A DNA stretch of 64,000 bases from Serinicoccus kebangsaanensis (GCF_008919445.1 NZ_VSLG01000017.1:1-64000); one strand, 5' to 3'. Counted from the first letter of the stretch, positions 49,659 to 59,418 are shown. Notes: generated by a model not told the origin, from the sequence alone. Numbers and translations: made by a program.

Positions 49659-51497
49659 ATGAGCACCGACAGCCGACCGAACGTTCTCTACATCGCTGGA
49701 TCGGGGCGGTCGGGCAGCACCCTCCTGGAGCGACTCCTGGGCTCCATGCCGAACCTCGTGAACGTCGGTGAGGTGACCGACATCTTCCGCCGGGTCCATG
49801 CCGGTGACGAGCTGTGCGGCTGCGGACAGGCCTTCTCCGCCTGCCCCTTCTGGACGTCCGTCGGCGACTACGGCTGGGGCGGCTGGTCCCGGGCGCCGTT
49901 GGCCGAGGTGGCCGCGCTGCAGCGGGAGGTGGCCCGGCAACGGCACATCCCGCTGCACCTCAAGGTGCGCCATCGCACCGACTTTGCTCGAGCGCGGCGT
50001 GAGTACCAGGACGCTTACCGGCGGCTCTACAACGCCATCCAGACCGTCTCGGGGGCAGACTTCGTGGTGGACGCCAGCAAGCAGCCTGCCCACCTCTTCG
50101 CGTTGCGGGGGTCAGGTATCGACGTGAGGGTGCTGCACCTGCTCCGTGACGTGCGTGGGGTCTCCTGGTCGCAGGCCAAGCGCGACGTCGCCCGCCCTCA
50201 CTCGGTGGCGGCCCGGGAGACGATGCACCGACAGGCCCCGCTGGAGGCGGCCGGACGGTGGCTGGCCTGCCAGACCGAGATCGATCTGCTGGCCCGCTTG
50301 GGTGAGCGGACCGCCACGGTGCGCTACGAGGACCTGATCCCCTCTCCGCGAGAGGTGATCCAGACGGCTCTGGGGGAGCTGGGGGTCGATGTCGCGCCCG
50401 ACGCGCTCGACCATGTCGGCGAGGGTGTCGCCCATCTCCCGTCCAGCCATGGCCTGTCGGGCAACCCGTCCAGGTTCCAGCAGGGCGAGGTGCCGTTGCG
50501 GATGGACGAGGCCTGGAAGGGCTCGATGCCGCGACCGCAGCAGCTGGCCGTCGGCGCCGTGGCCTCGCCCTATCTCGTGCTGTCCACCTTGACCCGGCGC
50601 CGTGAGGACCCGGCCGGCGCTGAGCCCCGGACGTCGTCGGCTCCCGCCACCCGGGCTCGCGGTCCGTTGCCGAACTTCCTCTACATCGGACCCGACAAGG
50701 CTGGATCGACGTGGTTGCACGAGGTGCTCGTCAAGCACCCGGACATCTTCCTGACCCCTGCCAAGGATCTGTACTTCTTCGACCGGTACTACCAGCGCGG
50801 GGTCGAGTGGTACCGCAGGTTCTTCGCGGGCGCGGACCACGAGCGGGTGGTCGGCGAGGTCTGCCAGGACTATCTCTTCGACCCGGCCGCCCCGGCGCGG
50901 ATCCGCGAGGTGCTGGGCACACCGAAGATGATGGTGACCTTGCGCGATCCTTCCGAGCGTGCCTTCTCGTCCTACCTCTACATGCGCAAGCACGGTCGTG
51001 CACCGGCGACCTTCAGCGAGGCCCTGGACCGGATCCCCAAGCTCGTGGAGCACGGCCGCTACGGTGCCCTGCTGGAGAACTACCGCGAGGTCTTCCCGGA
51101 CGAGGCGCTGCACGTCGCGGTGTTCGACGACCTCAAGGCGGACCCGCAGTCGTTCCTGGACAGGGTCCTGGACTGGCTGGAGGTGGACAGGATGGATCTG
51201 AGCGACGGCGACGAGGACAGCAAGCTTCCCGCCAGCCGGGCACGCAACGTCCCGCTCGCCTGGAGCGTCCGCCTCGCGGCCAACGTCGTGCGGAGCCTCA
51301 ACGGTGCCGAGCTCGTCGGTCAGGTCAAGCGCTCCCCGCTGGTGCACCGGGTGCTGTACGTCCCGTTCGGCGGCGAGGCGCCACGCATGTCGGCCGAGGA
51401 TCGAGCCCGAGTGCACCGCGAGCTCGCGGACGACGTGGCCGACCTCGACGACCGGTATGGGTTCAACCTCCGGGAGCGCTGGGGGTGGACCGCATGA
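49659..51497 (+). CDS. Double-domain sulfotransferase
   Basis: A 612-residue fusion of two complete PAPS-dependent sulfotransferase domains. Domain 1 (about 8-310) has the 5'-phosphosulfate loop in YIAGSGRSGSTLLERLLG and the 3'-phosphate site in LHLLRDVRGVSWSQ. Domain 2 (about 338-612) has YIGPDKAGSTWLHEVL and MVTLRDPSERAFSSYLYMRK. Both keep their PAPS motifs. ATG 49659 was chosen for the GGAAGAGGGA site; GTG 49614 is also in frame. By context both domains should sulfate the saccharide units of the exopolysaccharide. ATGA overlap with the next sulfotransferase. Confidence 0.82.
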   Translation: MSTDSRPNVLYIAGSGRSGSTLLERLLGSMPNLVNVGEVTDIFRRVHAGDELCGCGQAFSACPFWTSVGDYGWGGWSRAPLAEVAALQREVARQRHIPLHLKVRHRTDFARARREYQDAYRRLYNAIQTVSGADFVVDASKQPAHLFALRGSGIDVRVLHLLRDVRGVSWSQAKRDVARPHSVAARETMHRQAPLEAAGRWLACQTEIDLLARLGERTATVRYEDLIPSPREVIQTALGELGVDVAPDALDHVGEGVAHLPSSHGLSGNPSRFQQGEVPLRMDEAWKGSMPRPQQLAVGAVASPYLVLSTLTRRREDPAGAEPRTSSAPATRARGPLPNFLYIGPDKAGSTWLHEVLVKHPDIFLTPAKDLYFFDRYYQRGVEWYRRFFAGADHERVVGEVCQDYLFDPAAPARIREVLGTPKMMVTLRDPSERAFSSYLYMRKHGRAPATFSEALDRIPKLVEHGRYGALLENYREVFPDEALHVAVFDDLKADPQSFLDRVLDWLEVDRMDLSDGDEDSKLPASRARNVPLAWSVRLAANVVRSLNGAELVGQVKRSPLVHRVLYVPFGGEAPRMSAEDRARVHRELADDVADLDDRYGFNLRERWGWTA

Positions 51498-52369
51498 CGG
51501 CACTGCGTCAACGCGTCCCTGCGCCGCTGCAGCGGGTCGGGAGGCAGGCCTACGTCGAGACGGGCCGGCTCGTCCCAGGGCTGCAGCGGGTGCAGCCGCA
51601 GTTCCTGCTCATCGGCGGTCAGCGCTGCGGCACCACGTCGCTGTTCCGTGCCCTGATGCAGCATCCCCGCGTCATCCGACCCTCCTTCCACAAGGGGATC
51701 AACTACTTCGACGTCAGCTACCACCGTGGTCCGGAGTGGTATGCCGCGCACTTCCCGCTGCAGCGGCGTGCCGAGGCGAGCACCGCTCCGGAGTCACCCG
51801 TCGCCTTCGAGGCGAGCGGCTACTACATGTTCCACCCGTGGGCGGCCGAGCGCATCGCGGCCGACCTCCCGGACATCAAGCTGGTGGCGCTGCTCCGTGA
51901 CCCCGTGGAGCGCGCCTACTCGGCGTGGAAGCACGAGCACGCCCGCGGCTTCGAGACCGCGAGCTTCGAGGATGCGCTGGAGCTGGAGGACGAGAGGGTG
52001 CGTCCGGAGGTCACCCGGATGCGGAAGGACCCCGGCTACTACAGCGCGGTCCACCGGCACCAGGCCTACCGCGGGCGGGGGGAGTACCTCGACCAGCTTC
52101 GTCGCTACACCTCGCTGCTGTCCCGCGATCAGCTGTACGTGATGTACAGCGAGGACTTCTTCCGTGACCCGAGAGGCGAGTTCTCGGGCCTGTGCTCCTT
52201 CCTGGGGATCGACCCCCTGGAGACCCTCGAGGCGAAGCAGTACAACGCCCGCCCCAGCGCCTCGATGCCGGCAGCGGCGCGGTCGCGCCTCAGCGCGCAC
52301 TTCGCCGAGGGTCGTGGTGCGCTGGAGGAGTTCGTCGGGCGGCCTGCGCCGTGGCCGACGGGCGACTAG
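51494..52369 (+). CDS. Heparan-sulfate-type sulfotransferase
   Basis: A 291-residue enzyme. The PAPS loop is in FLLIGGQRCGTTSLFRALMQHP, followed by HKGINYFDVSYHRGPEWY, and the 3'-phosphate site is LVALLRDPVERAYSAWKHEH. It resembles glycan N/O-sulfotransferases (sulfotransferase domain-containing carbohydrate type). ATG 51494 overlaps the previous stop. It is the last gene of the plus-strand operon, ending 15 bases from the converging GT2 gene; no clear terminator lies between them. Confidence 0.83.
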   Translation: MTALRQRVPAPLQRVGRQAYVETGRLVPGLQRVQPQFLLIGGQRCGTTSLFRALMQHPRVIRPSFHKGINYFDVSYHRGPEWYAAHFPLQRRAEASTAPESPVAFEASGYYMFHPWAAERIAADLPDIKLVALLRDPVERAYSAWKHEHARGFETASFEDALELEDERVRPEVTRMRKDPGYYSAVHRHQAYRGRGEYLDQLRRYTSLLSRDQLYVMYSEDFFRDPRGEFSGLCSFLGIDPLETLEAKQYNARPSASMPAAARSRLSAHFAEGRGALEEFVGRPAPWPTGD

Positions 52370-52384
52370 CGGACCCCCGTCGGC

Positions 52385-53296
52385 TCAGACGCCTCGACCG
52401 CGCTTGTTGAGCGTGTCCAGGACGGTGCGACCGACCCGTGGGTGCACTGCCGCTGCGGCGGCCAGCGGCCCGCGCCACTGCCTCGGGTCGGCCAGCACGG
52501 TGCGGGCAGCCCACTGCCACGCAGCACCGCGCTGACCCGAGCACGCCTGGGCGAAGGCGATCTTGCCCATGAGCCGGGCCGCGCCGACACGGTCTTTCCG
52601 GACGTCGTCGTGCTTCTCGAGAAGGTACTGGTTGCTGGCGATCTTGGTCGGCCAGTCGTGCCGGAAGAACGACTTCTGGCCCCAGGTCACGGTGACCAGG
52701 GGCTCCACGACGACGAGGACCGGATGGAGGGTCGAGGCGCGCAGCAGGAGGTCCCAGTCCTCGCTCTGGCTGCCGGGCAGCCCTTCGTCCACCAGGCCGA
52801 TGTCGTGGATGAGGGCCTCCCGACGGAAGACGAACGTCGAGGAGTGGAGCATCGACAGCCGAGAGCGTCTGAGCATGGCGTGCGTCGCGTACGGGGTGGC
52901 GGTGGTCCGGGGGGTGGACCGGCCGTGGTTGTCGATGAAGATCCCCGAGGAGACCATCACCGCTGCAGGGTCCAGCTCGACGAGGGTCACCTGCCGGTCG
53001 AGCTTGTGCGCGAGCCAGTAATCGTCGTCGTCGCAGAACGCGACCAGCTCGCCCTCGGCGGCCAGGACGCCGGTGTTCCGCGCGCCCGCCAGGCCGGGGG
53101 TCCGGGTGTTCTCGAGGACCCGCACCGGTCGTTCGCCCTCCTCGACCAGGGACAGGTCCGGCTCGGCACGGTCGAACACGACGACGACGTCCAGGGCGCC
53201 GTCGTAGTCCTGGTCGCGGATGGCCCGGATGACACGACGCAGCTCCTCAGGTCGTGCATGGGCGGGGACGACAGCGGTGACGCTGGGGCGGGTCAT
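52385..53296 (-). CDS. Family 2 glycosyltransferase
   Basis: A 303-residue GT-A enzyme. VTAVVPAHARPEELRRVIRAI is the nucleotide-sugar strand, ELVAFCDDDDYWLAHKL carries the DXD, and LPGSQSEDWDLLLRAS holds the ED catalytic base. It adds a sugar to the growing repeat unit on the cytoplasmic side. ATG 53296 overlaps the end of the polymerase-fusion gene (4 bases). It is the last gene of the minus-strand polysaccharide operon. Confidence 0.87.
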   Translation of the reverse strand: MTRPSVTAVVPAHARPEELRRVIRAIRDQDYDGALDVVVVFDRAEPDLSLVEEGERPVRVLENTRTPGLAGARNTGVLAAEGELVAFCDDDDYWLAHKLDRQVTLVELDPAAVMVSSGIFIDNHGRSTPRTTATPYATHAMLRRSRLSMLHSSTFVFRREALIHDIGLVDEGLPGSQSEDWDLLLRASTLHPVLVVVEPLVTVTWGQKSFFRHDWPTKIASNQYLLEKHDDVRKDRVGAARLMGKIAFAQACSGQRGAAWQWAARTVLADPRQWRGPLAAAAAVHPRVGRTVLDTLNKRGRGV

Positions 53297-55842
53297 GGGG
53301 TCCTTCCTCGACTGGCGGTGCTGGCTTCGGCGGTCCGTTCCGACCAGTCCACCAGGAGCAGACCGACCGGTTGCAGGCCCATGGCGGTGGCCTCCCGGTA
53401 GAGCCGCCGCACGGGTCGGGCGGCGGAGTCCGACGTGGCGACGAGCAGCACGCGCTCGCCGCGGCGGTCGACGGGTCCGCGCAGCGCCCCGTCCAGCTGC
53501 TCGGCCAGGTCGACGGCCACCATCGAGGTGGTGACCGGGAAGATCCCGGCCAGCGGGGTGTAGGTGCGCGCGACCCAGGCTGCTTCCTCGAGCTCTGCCG
53601 CTGCGAAGCCGCCGGACGCGGTGACGCCGACCCGGCCGACCACGGGCACGCCGAGGTCGAGACGCTCGGCCGGGTCCTGGCCGAGACGGTCCCGTCGACC
53701 GTCCGTGGCCCGGGCGACGAGCAGACCGGCGAAGAGTCCGAGCATCGCGCCGCTGGTGAGATAGACGAACCACGGGTCCTGGGAGCGGGTGACCGTGACG
53801 TCGTTGAACTCCTGGCCAGGATTGATGCTCTCGCGCCGCAGGCCCAGCCAGGTCGAGGAGACCTGCGCGTACTCGCGCCGCAGGTCGATGAGAGTGCCCT
53901 GCAGCGCACCGAAGACGAGCGGCTCCTCCTCGTCCTCCGCCTCGGGGCCGGTCGGCTCGTCCGTCTCGACCACGCCGCTGGTGAGGGAGACGGACTCCGC
54001 CAGCGCCTCCTGATAGTTCTGGAGGTCCTCCGCGCGCTCGCTGCTGGCCTCCTCCGCCATGCTCAGCCGCAGGTCCAGGTAGCGGTTCGCGCCCTCACGG
54101 GCTCCCGCGACGGCCGCCTCGCGGTCGGGGTGGGAGAAGGTCAGGTTGAGGATCCGGGTGTTGGGCTCGGCCGTGATGAGGATCCGCTCACGTGCCTCGT
54201 CCGCACCGCCGGGTATGCCCGTCGCCTGGGCCACCGCGTCGAGCACCACCCTGGAGGTGGCCAGCTGGGCCTCGGTGTCGAGGGTGAACGGACGGGCCTG
54301 CGGCGCGTTGACCAGCGACGTGGTGCTGAGCAGCACGGACTGCGTGGCGGCGTAGGGTCGCTCCTTGGTCAGCTGGAGACCGGCCCCGGCCAGAGCGCCG
54401 ACGACGGTCAGGACGAGGACGGTCGCGACGTTCCTCCGTGGCGGGACGATCAGGCTGTTGAGGGGTCTCAGGTGCGCCCCTGGGTTCTCCCGCACCAGGA
54501 GACCGAGGGAGATGAAGATGACCACGATGGCGGGGTGGATCACGGTGTAGACCGGCATTGTGACCAGCGCCGCCACCGTGCTGGCCTGCGCGGCCACCAT
54601 GATGACGGTCGACCGGCGCAGCGAGCGGAAGAACTGACCGACGATGAAGCCGACGTAGAGGGCGGCGCCCACGAAGCCCGTCGCGAAGACCACCTGCCAC
54701 AGCTGTCCCTGGGTGCCGAGCGGCGGCGGGGAGCAGTTGGGGCAGAGGGCGCTGGACCCGGTCGCGATGGAGTTGAAGTTGCCCTGGACGTCACGGGTGG
54801 ACCCGTAGCCGACGAAGGGTGAGCCTTGCCAGGTGCTGACCACCGCCTGGGTGCTGAGGTTCGCCCTGCCCTCGTTGCTGTGCGGCGTGTTGAGCCGGTC
54901 CAGGATGAGGTCCCCGAGGGGCGAGACGACGAGCGCGGCCCCGATGAGGATGACCACGACGAGGCTGGCCCACAGCACCTGGAGGCGGCCGGTGAGAGCG
55001 ACCTTGACGATGACGAAGAGCGTCATCATCACCAGGGCACCCCACATCCCTCGGTTCAGGGACCCCACGATGGGGAAGATGGCCAGCGGGAGCCCGATGA
55101 TGACGACCCAGCGCCGCCACGTGTTGCCGACCCACCACGACGCCACGAAGTGCGGGATGGTCGCGGCGGTGGCGATGCCCCACTGGTTGGCGTAGGCGAA
55201 AGGCGCGCTGGGGCGCGGCTCCACGTAGCCGAGGAAGTCCTGCAGCTGGGCCACCTGGGGATGGATCAGGGACTGGACGAAACCGTTGTTGGCGATCGCC
55301 CCGGGCAGGAGCAGCTCGGCGACGGACGGGAACTCCAGCGTCGGGACCAGCAGGCCGAGGATGCCGCCGGAGGCCAGCATGACGAACATCCAGCCGATCG
55401 CCCGGCTGATGCGCAGGGTGGACAGCTCGGCCCGCATGTTGACCGTGTAGAGGAAGGCGATCGTGGCCGCGAGGTACCACCCGTAGCGGTAGCCGAAGGT
55501 GAAGTAGCGCGACGCCCCCTCGCCCGGGATCGTCGCCGGGGCGTCCACCTGCAGGACGAAGACTCCGCCGATCACCCAGACCAGGAACAGCAGCCAGGTC
55601 CCGAAGCCGCGCGGCACCATCACCCGACGCTGCGCGAGCTGGATGACCATGGGGATGCAGGCCAGGAAGAACACGACCTGGAAGAGTCCCAGCACCCACC
55701 ACAGGGGGATGCCGACGAAGGCGATCGTCAGCGGCCAGCCGGGGGCGAGCAGCGCCGTCGGTGCCTCCTCGTCGGTCACCGGCTCAGGGGCGCCGCCCCT
55801 CGGTGACCGCACGTCGGGCCGTGCAGGGCTGTCGATGCTCAT
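53293..55842 (-). CDS. Fused polysaccharide polymerase (Wzy/O-antigen-ligase-like) and Wzz-like chain-length protein
   Basis: An 849-residue protein. The N-terminal half (about 40-470) has ten or more membrane helices and the GYGSTRDVQGNFN/GTQGQLWQVVFATG loops of O-antigen polymerases or ligases. The C-terminal half (about 475-849) begins with a helix (LVLTVVGALAGAGLQL), has a periplasmic coiled region typical of Wzz (SSERAEDLQNYQEALAES), a second helix (LTSGAMLGLFAGLLVA) and a cytoplasmic domain like BY-kinases but without a P-loop. The two functions are normally on separate proteins. ATG 55842 gives the best start. Confidence 0.8.
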   Translation of the reverse strand: MSIDSPARPDVRSPRGGAPEPVTDEEAPTALLAPGWPLTIAFVGIPLWWVLGLFQVVFFLACIPMVIQLAQRRVMVPRGFGTWLLFLVWVIGGVFVLQVDAPATIPGEGASRYFTFGYRYGWYLAATIAFLYTVNMRAELSTLRISRAIGWMFVMLASGGILGLLVPTLEFPSVAELLLPGAIANNGFVQSLIHPQVAQLQDFLGYVEPRPSAPFAYANQWGIATAATIPHFVASWWVGNTWRRWVVIIGLPLAIFPIVGSLNRGMWGALVMMTLFVIVKVALTGRLQVLWASLVVVILIGAALVVSPLGDLILDRLNTPHSNEGRANLSTQAVVSTWQGSPFVGYGSTRDVQGNFNSIATGSSALCPNCSPPPLGTQGQLWQVVFATGFVGAALYVGFIVGQFFRSLRRSTVIMVAAQASTVAALVTMPVYTVIHPAIVVIFISLGLLVRENPGAHLRPLNSLIVPPRRNVATVLVLTVVGALAGAGLQLTKERPYAATQSVLLSTTSLVNAPQARPFTLDTEAQLATSRVVLDAVAQATGIPGGADEARERILITAEPNTRILNLTFSHPDREAAVAGAREGANRYLDLRLSMAEEASSERAEDLQNYQEALAESVSLTSGVVETDEPTGPEAEDEEEPLVFGALQGTLIDLRREYAQVSSTWLGLRRESINPGQEFNDVTVTRSQDPWFVYLTSGAMLGLFAGLLVARATDGRRDRLGQDPAERLDLGVPVVGRVGVTASGGFAAAELEEAAWVARTYTPLAGIFPVTTSMVAVDLAEQLDGALRGPVDRRGERVLLVATSDSAARPVRRLYREATAMGLQPVGLLLVDWSERTAEASTASRGRTP

Positions 55843-56657
55843 GGTGCCGGCAGGCTCCAGTCGTGGCGTGCGTCGACATCCTCGATGTCGTAGCCGTAGC
55901 GGCGGGCGGCGTCGTCGAACCGGCTCACGATCCGGCGACGCTCGCGCCCCGAGAGGGGACCGGACATCGCGGACCACGCGCTGCGGTACCGGTCGGAGTA
56001 GGTCGACCTGACCTGACCGCTGTTGACCAGCGGGAAGCTCAGGCCGAGGAAGCTCGTGAGAGGGGCCAGGGCGGCGTCCGTGTCGGCGACGAGGTCCTCG
56101 TACCGCAGGACGTGCACCCGCTCCAGGTCGGCCACATCACGCAGCAGGGCGTCGTGCGCGACGAACCAGTGCTCCACCAGGGAGCTCAGGCTGGTCCCTC
56201 GTTGCCACTTCTTGCTCGACAGCGCGACGACGACCGGGTGCCGGAAGATGACCACGAGCGCGCTGCCGGGGAACACCGACTGCAGAAAGCGACCCATGAC
56301 GAGGTTGGGTGGTGACTTCTCGAGCAGCAGCGGTGACTCGAGGTCCCAGTACGGCATCCAGGACCGGATCAACCCCTCACCGATCCGGGCCTGCTCGCCG
56401 GCATCGGTGACCGGGCCGAGCTGTGCGGCAGGGTCGTGGGCGAAGCGCCCGGGGCCGCCGTAGGCGACGGCGGGCTGGTACATGGTCTGCAGGTGCTGAC
56501 CCTCGTCCTCGCGCACACCCGTCCCCTGCAGCCCGGAGATCTCGGGGTGATCGCCGAGGAGCCGCCCCAGGGCTGTGGTCCCGCTCCGGTGCAGGCCGCC
56601 GACGAAGACCAGCCGGTCGGGGGCCACGAGCGGACTCACGGGTTGCGACAGCGTCAT
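55839..56657 (-). CDS. Sulfotransferase
   Basis: A 272-residue PAPS sulfotransferase. LVFVGGLHRSGTTALGRLLG holds the phosphosulfate loop and ALVVIFRHPVVVALSSKKW the 3'-phosphate site. HVLRYEDLVAD lies near the end of the core. ATG 56657, with ATGA overlaps to both neighbours (flippase before, polymerase fusion after). It is located inside the assembly operon, so it probably sulfates the lipid-linked unit before flipping, or the polymer. Confidence 0.85.
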   Translation of the reverse strand: MTLSQPVSPLVAPDRLVFVGGLHRSGTTALGRLLGDHPEISGLQGTGVREDEGQHLQTMYQPAVAYGGPGRFAHDPAAQLGPVTDAGEQARIGEGLIRSWMPYWDLESPLLLEKSPPNLVMGRFLQSVFPGSALVVIFRHPVVVALSSKKWQRGTSLSSLVEHWFVAHDALLRDVADLERVHVLRYEDLVADTDAALAPLTSFLGLSFPLVNSGQVRSTYSDRYRSAWSAMSGPLSGRERRRIVSRFDDAARRYGYDIEDVDARHDWSLPAP

Positions 56658-58243
56658 GACGGCTCCTGTCCTTGCGCGCTGGCGGCAGCCTGACCTCGTC
56701 CACCTCGACGACGCCGCAGCGAGGTCACGAGGTAGCCGAGCTGCAGTCGACGGCGGAGTAACCACAGACCCAGCAGATAGGTCGGCGAGCAGACCGCCAG
56801 GGAGATCAGCAGAGCATAGCCCTGGTCGTCGACGAGCGCGGCCAGACCTGCCGGGAGGCCGCCGAAGACCACTGCGGGCAAGGCCATCGCGAGGAGCGAC
56901 TCCCGGCCGAAGGGGTGCAGGTTGCGCCAGATGAGCAGCTGCATCAGGGGCACCAGGTTGGCCACGAGGATGGCGACGGCCCAGCCGATCGCCGCCCCGA
57001 TGATGCCCAGGCGCGGGATGAGCAGCAGATCGATGACGACGTTGGTGGTGAGCGCGAGGATCACGTTGCCGAGGTTCCACAGCGACTTGCCGGCCATGAG
57101 CAGGACCATGTCCACCATGCCGCACGCCGTGGCCACGAGCATCGCCGCGCACAGCACCTGCAGGACCCGCTGTCCCTCGGTGTAGTCGCCGCCGAAGATG
57201 CGCAGCACCGTGCCCGAGAAGGTCATGAGCATGAGGTAGAGGGGCCAGGTGATGACGATGAGCCAACCCGTGGCGGTGCGGTACAGGGACGACGTCCCGC
57301 TCCAGTCGCTCCGCGCCACGGCTTCGCCGATGTGCGGCTGGACGCTCAGGCCCACGGCCCGGGCGGCTGCCTGGCCCAGGGTGATGAAGCGGGTCGCCGC
57401 GGTGTAGATGGCTGCGGCCGGGAGGCCGGCCAGCGCGCCCACGAGGACGATGTCGAAGCGCTGCATCGCGACCTGGGCCAGGCCGGCCGCCGCCCGCGGT
57501 GAGCTGAACCGCCAGAACGCCCCCCAGGGGGCGAATCCCGCACTGCGGTCCTGCGTGGCGGCGCGGTCGCGCAGTCGGCGCCACCACCACCAGCCCAGCA
57601 CGGCCAGCGGGACGTAGGAGGCCGACCAGGCCCACGGTGCCGCGTCGACGCCCAGGACAGCGAAGGCCAGGGCGACGAGCGCGAGCTGGAGCAGGGGACG
57701 TGCCAGCTGGTCGAGGGTGGCGTTGACGGCCATGGTCCCCAGGCCTCGCGAGGCGGAGACCGTCAGGTTCGTGATGCCTGCGGCCGGCAGGAACAGCGCC
57801 ATGGCCACGACGAAGGTCGCGAAGCGTTCCGGCTGGTCCGGGCTGAGCAGCCTGCCGATCTCGCCGGACCAGATGATGAGGACGGCCGCGCACACGACCG
57901 AGGTGATGAGCACCGGCACCGCGGCGATCCGCATGTAGACGTGCGCTCGCGAGAGCTCCCCACGCGCCCGCGACCCCGAGAGAAAGTACACCAGGCCCGC
58001 GTTCGTGCCGAGCTGCGCGAGCCCGGCCGCCAGGAGGAACACCGAGGTCGCCGTGAAGAAGGCTCCCGCCTCCGTGGTCGACGACAGCCGGGTGATGAGC
58101 ACGGTCAGCACGAACGTGCTCACGGCGGAGACGGCCGACCCGGCGAAGTTGAGCATGCTGCCCCGACCGGCGCGGCGCAGCGAGGATCCTCCGGCGCCGC
58201 TGGTGCCCGGCTTCGTCACGTGCGGGCTATCGACCCCGGTCAC
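56654..58243 (-). CDS. Wzx-type polysaccharide flippase (MATE/MVF-like)
   Basis: A 529-residue protein with 12-14 membrane helices and the flippase pattern (MLNFAGSAVSAVSTFVLTVLITRLSS; FDIVLVGALAGLPAAAIYTAATRF). It moves lipid-linked repeat units to the outer face. Start GTG 58243 overlaps the kinase-like gene's end by 17 bases. Part of the minus-strand assembly operon. Confidence 0.87.
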   Translation of the reverse strand: MTGVDSPHVTKPGTSGAGGSSLRRAGRGSMLNFAGSAVSAVSTFVLTVLITRLSSTTEAGAFFTATSVFLLAAGLAQLGTNAGLVYFLSGSRARGELSRAHVYMRIAAVPVLITSVVCAAVLIIWSGEIGRLLSPDQPERFATFVVAMALFLPAAGITNLTVSASRGLGTMAVNATLDQLARPLLQLALVALAFAVLGVDAAPWAWSASYVPLAVLGWWWWRRLRDRAATQDRSAGFAPWGAFWRFSSPRAAAGLAQVAMQRFDIVLVGALAGLPAAAIYTAATRFITLGQAAARAVGLSVQPHIGEAVARSDWSGTSSLYRTATGWLIVITWPLYLMLMTFSGTVLRIFGGDYTEGQRVLQVLCAAMLVATACGMVDMVLLMAGKSLWNLGNVILALTTNVVIDLLLIPRLGIIGAAIGWAVAILVANLVPLMQLLIWRNLHPFGRESLLAMALPAVVFGGLPAGLAALVDDQGYALLISLAVCSPTYLLGLWLLRRRLQLGYLVTSLRRRRGGRGQAAASAQGQEPS

Positions 58244-59396
58244 CCTGCACCACCTGTTCGAGCGCGGGCAGCAACCAGTCCTCGATCGGACCCTTCTTGG
58301 CGCCGGCCTTCTCCTGCTGGTGCCGGACGAACCGCTCGGCGAGGTCGATCGCGTAGAGCGCGACCAGCATCCTGCCGGAGGTGGGGTGAGCGCCGTTGGC
58401 CTCCCCCAGGTCCGCCGCCAGGTGCTGGAGACGGGTCATCGACCCCTGGGGCGTCAGGCCGTCGAGCCGCACGCCGGACTGGAAGGAGTAGTGCAGGGCG
58501 TCCAGCCCGACCGGCACACCGGTGCTGAAGCGCTCCCAGTCCCAGGCATACGTCGTGTCACCGCGCGTCGCGAGGTTCCACGGGGTCCAGTCGCCGTGCG
58601 CGGCCCCGAGTCGCAGGCTGGAGGAGCCCCAGATGTCCTCGGCGGCCTCGGACAGTGCGGCGAGGCGGTCCGACAGCGGTGTCGGTCCGAGCTCCCCGAG
58701 CCGGGCGCGCAGCGCCCGCCACCACGGCACCGAGGCGAGCACGTCCTCGCTCTGCTCGAAGCCACCGACGAGACGTCGCAGCGCGGCATCCCGCACGCCA
58801 GGATCGACGCCGCGCGGCGACCAGGTGGGCACCGGTTCGATCAGGAGGTAGCGGTGCTCGTGCCAGTCGCCCGCCTGGATGACGTTCGGGTGGCGCAGGC
58901 TGCCGAGGTCTCGACCCTCCAACGAGCGCAGCGCCTCCTCCTCGCGGACCAGACGTCGGCTGGTGAGGTCGTTGACCGCGACCTTGGCGTAGCCCTGGGT
59001 GACCCCGCGCCCGTCGAGGAGGTGCAGGACGGGTTTGCGGTTGGCCCGGGGAGGTCCGAGGGTCAGCCCCACGTGGAGTGGCCGACCCGCTGCCGCGGAG
59101 AGCCGGGCGGGCAGTCCGTGCTCCGGCCTCCGGACGTGGAGCCTGGTCGGCACCAGCCCCCCGGCACCGAGCCAGCCGGCCACGCCCAGGCCGACAGCGG
59201 TGAGCTGCGCGCGCCGGGTGCTGGGTGACTTGTAGTGGCGCAGCGCGGCGGCGGTCACCCTGCGCGGACCCCGCGGGACGAACACGGTCGGCGCCGATCC
59301 TCCGGGGAGGCAGAGGTAGGTCTCGGAACCCCTGGACTGACGTCCGCGGCCACCGAGGGAGAGGTCGCAGGCGGCCGGCCACACCGCCTCGAGCAT
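58227..59396 (-). CDS. Aminoglycoside-phosphotransferase-fold protein in the polysaccharide operon
   Basis: A 389-residue protein. The C-terminal two-thirds have an APH-type kinase fold: LGAAHGDWTPWNLATRGD is the catalytic loop (HGDWTPWN) and YAWDWERFSTGVP follows as the metal site. The N-terminal 130 residues are less clear (LPGGSAPTVFVPRGP). It may phosphorylate a sugar or a lipid carrier, or act as a pseudo-kinase. ATG 59396 is preferred; ATG 59432 overlaps the preceding gene. Co-transcribed with the flippase and the chain-length gene. Confidence 0.72.
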   Translation of the reverse strand: MLEAVWPAACDLSLGGRGRQSRGSETYLCLPGGSAPTVFVPRGPRRVTAAALRHYKSPSTRRAQLTAVGLGVAGWLGAGGLVPTRLHVRRPEHGLPARLSAAAGRPLHVGLTLGPPRANRKPVLHLLDGRGVTQGYAKVAVNDLTSRRLVREEEALRSLEGRDLGSLRHPNVIQAGDWHEHRYLLIEPVPTWSPRGVDPGVRDAALRRLVGGFEQSEDVLASVPWWRALRARLGELGPTPLSDRLAALSEAAEDIWGSSSLRLGAAHGDWTPWNLATRGDTTYAWDWERFSTGVPVGLDALHYSFQSGVRLDGLTPQGSMTRLQHLAADLGEANGAHPTSGRMLVALYAIDLAERFVRHQQEKAGAKKGPIEDWLLPALEQVVQGDRGR

Positions 59397-59418
59397 GCTC
59401 AAGGCAGACAGATGCCCA

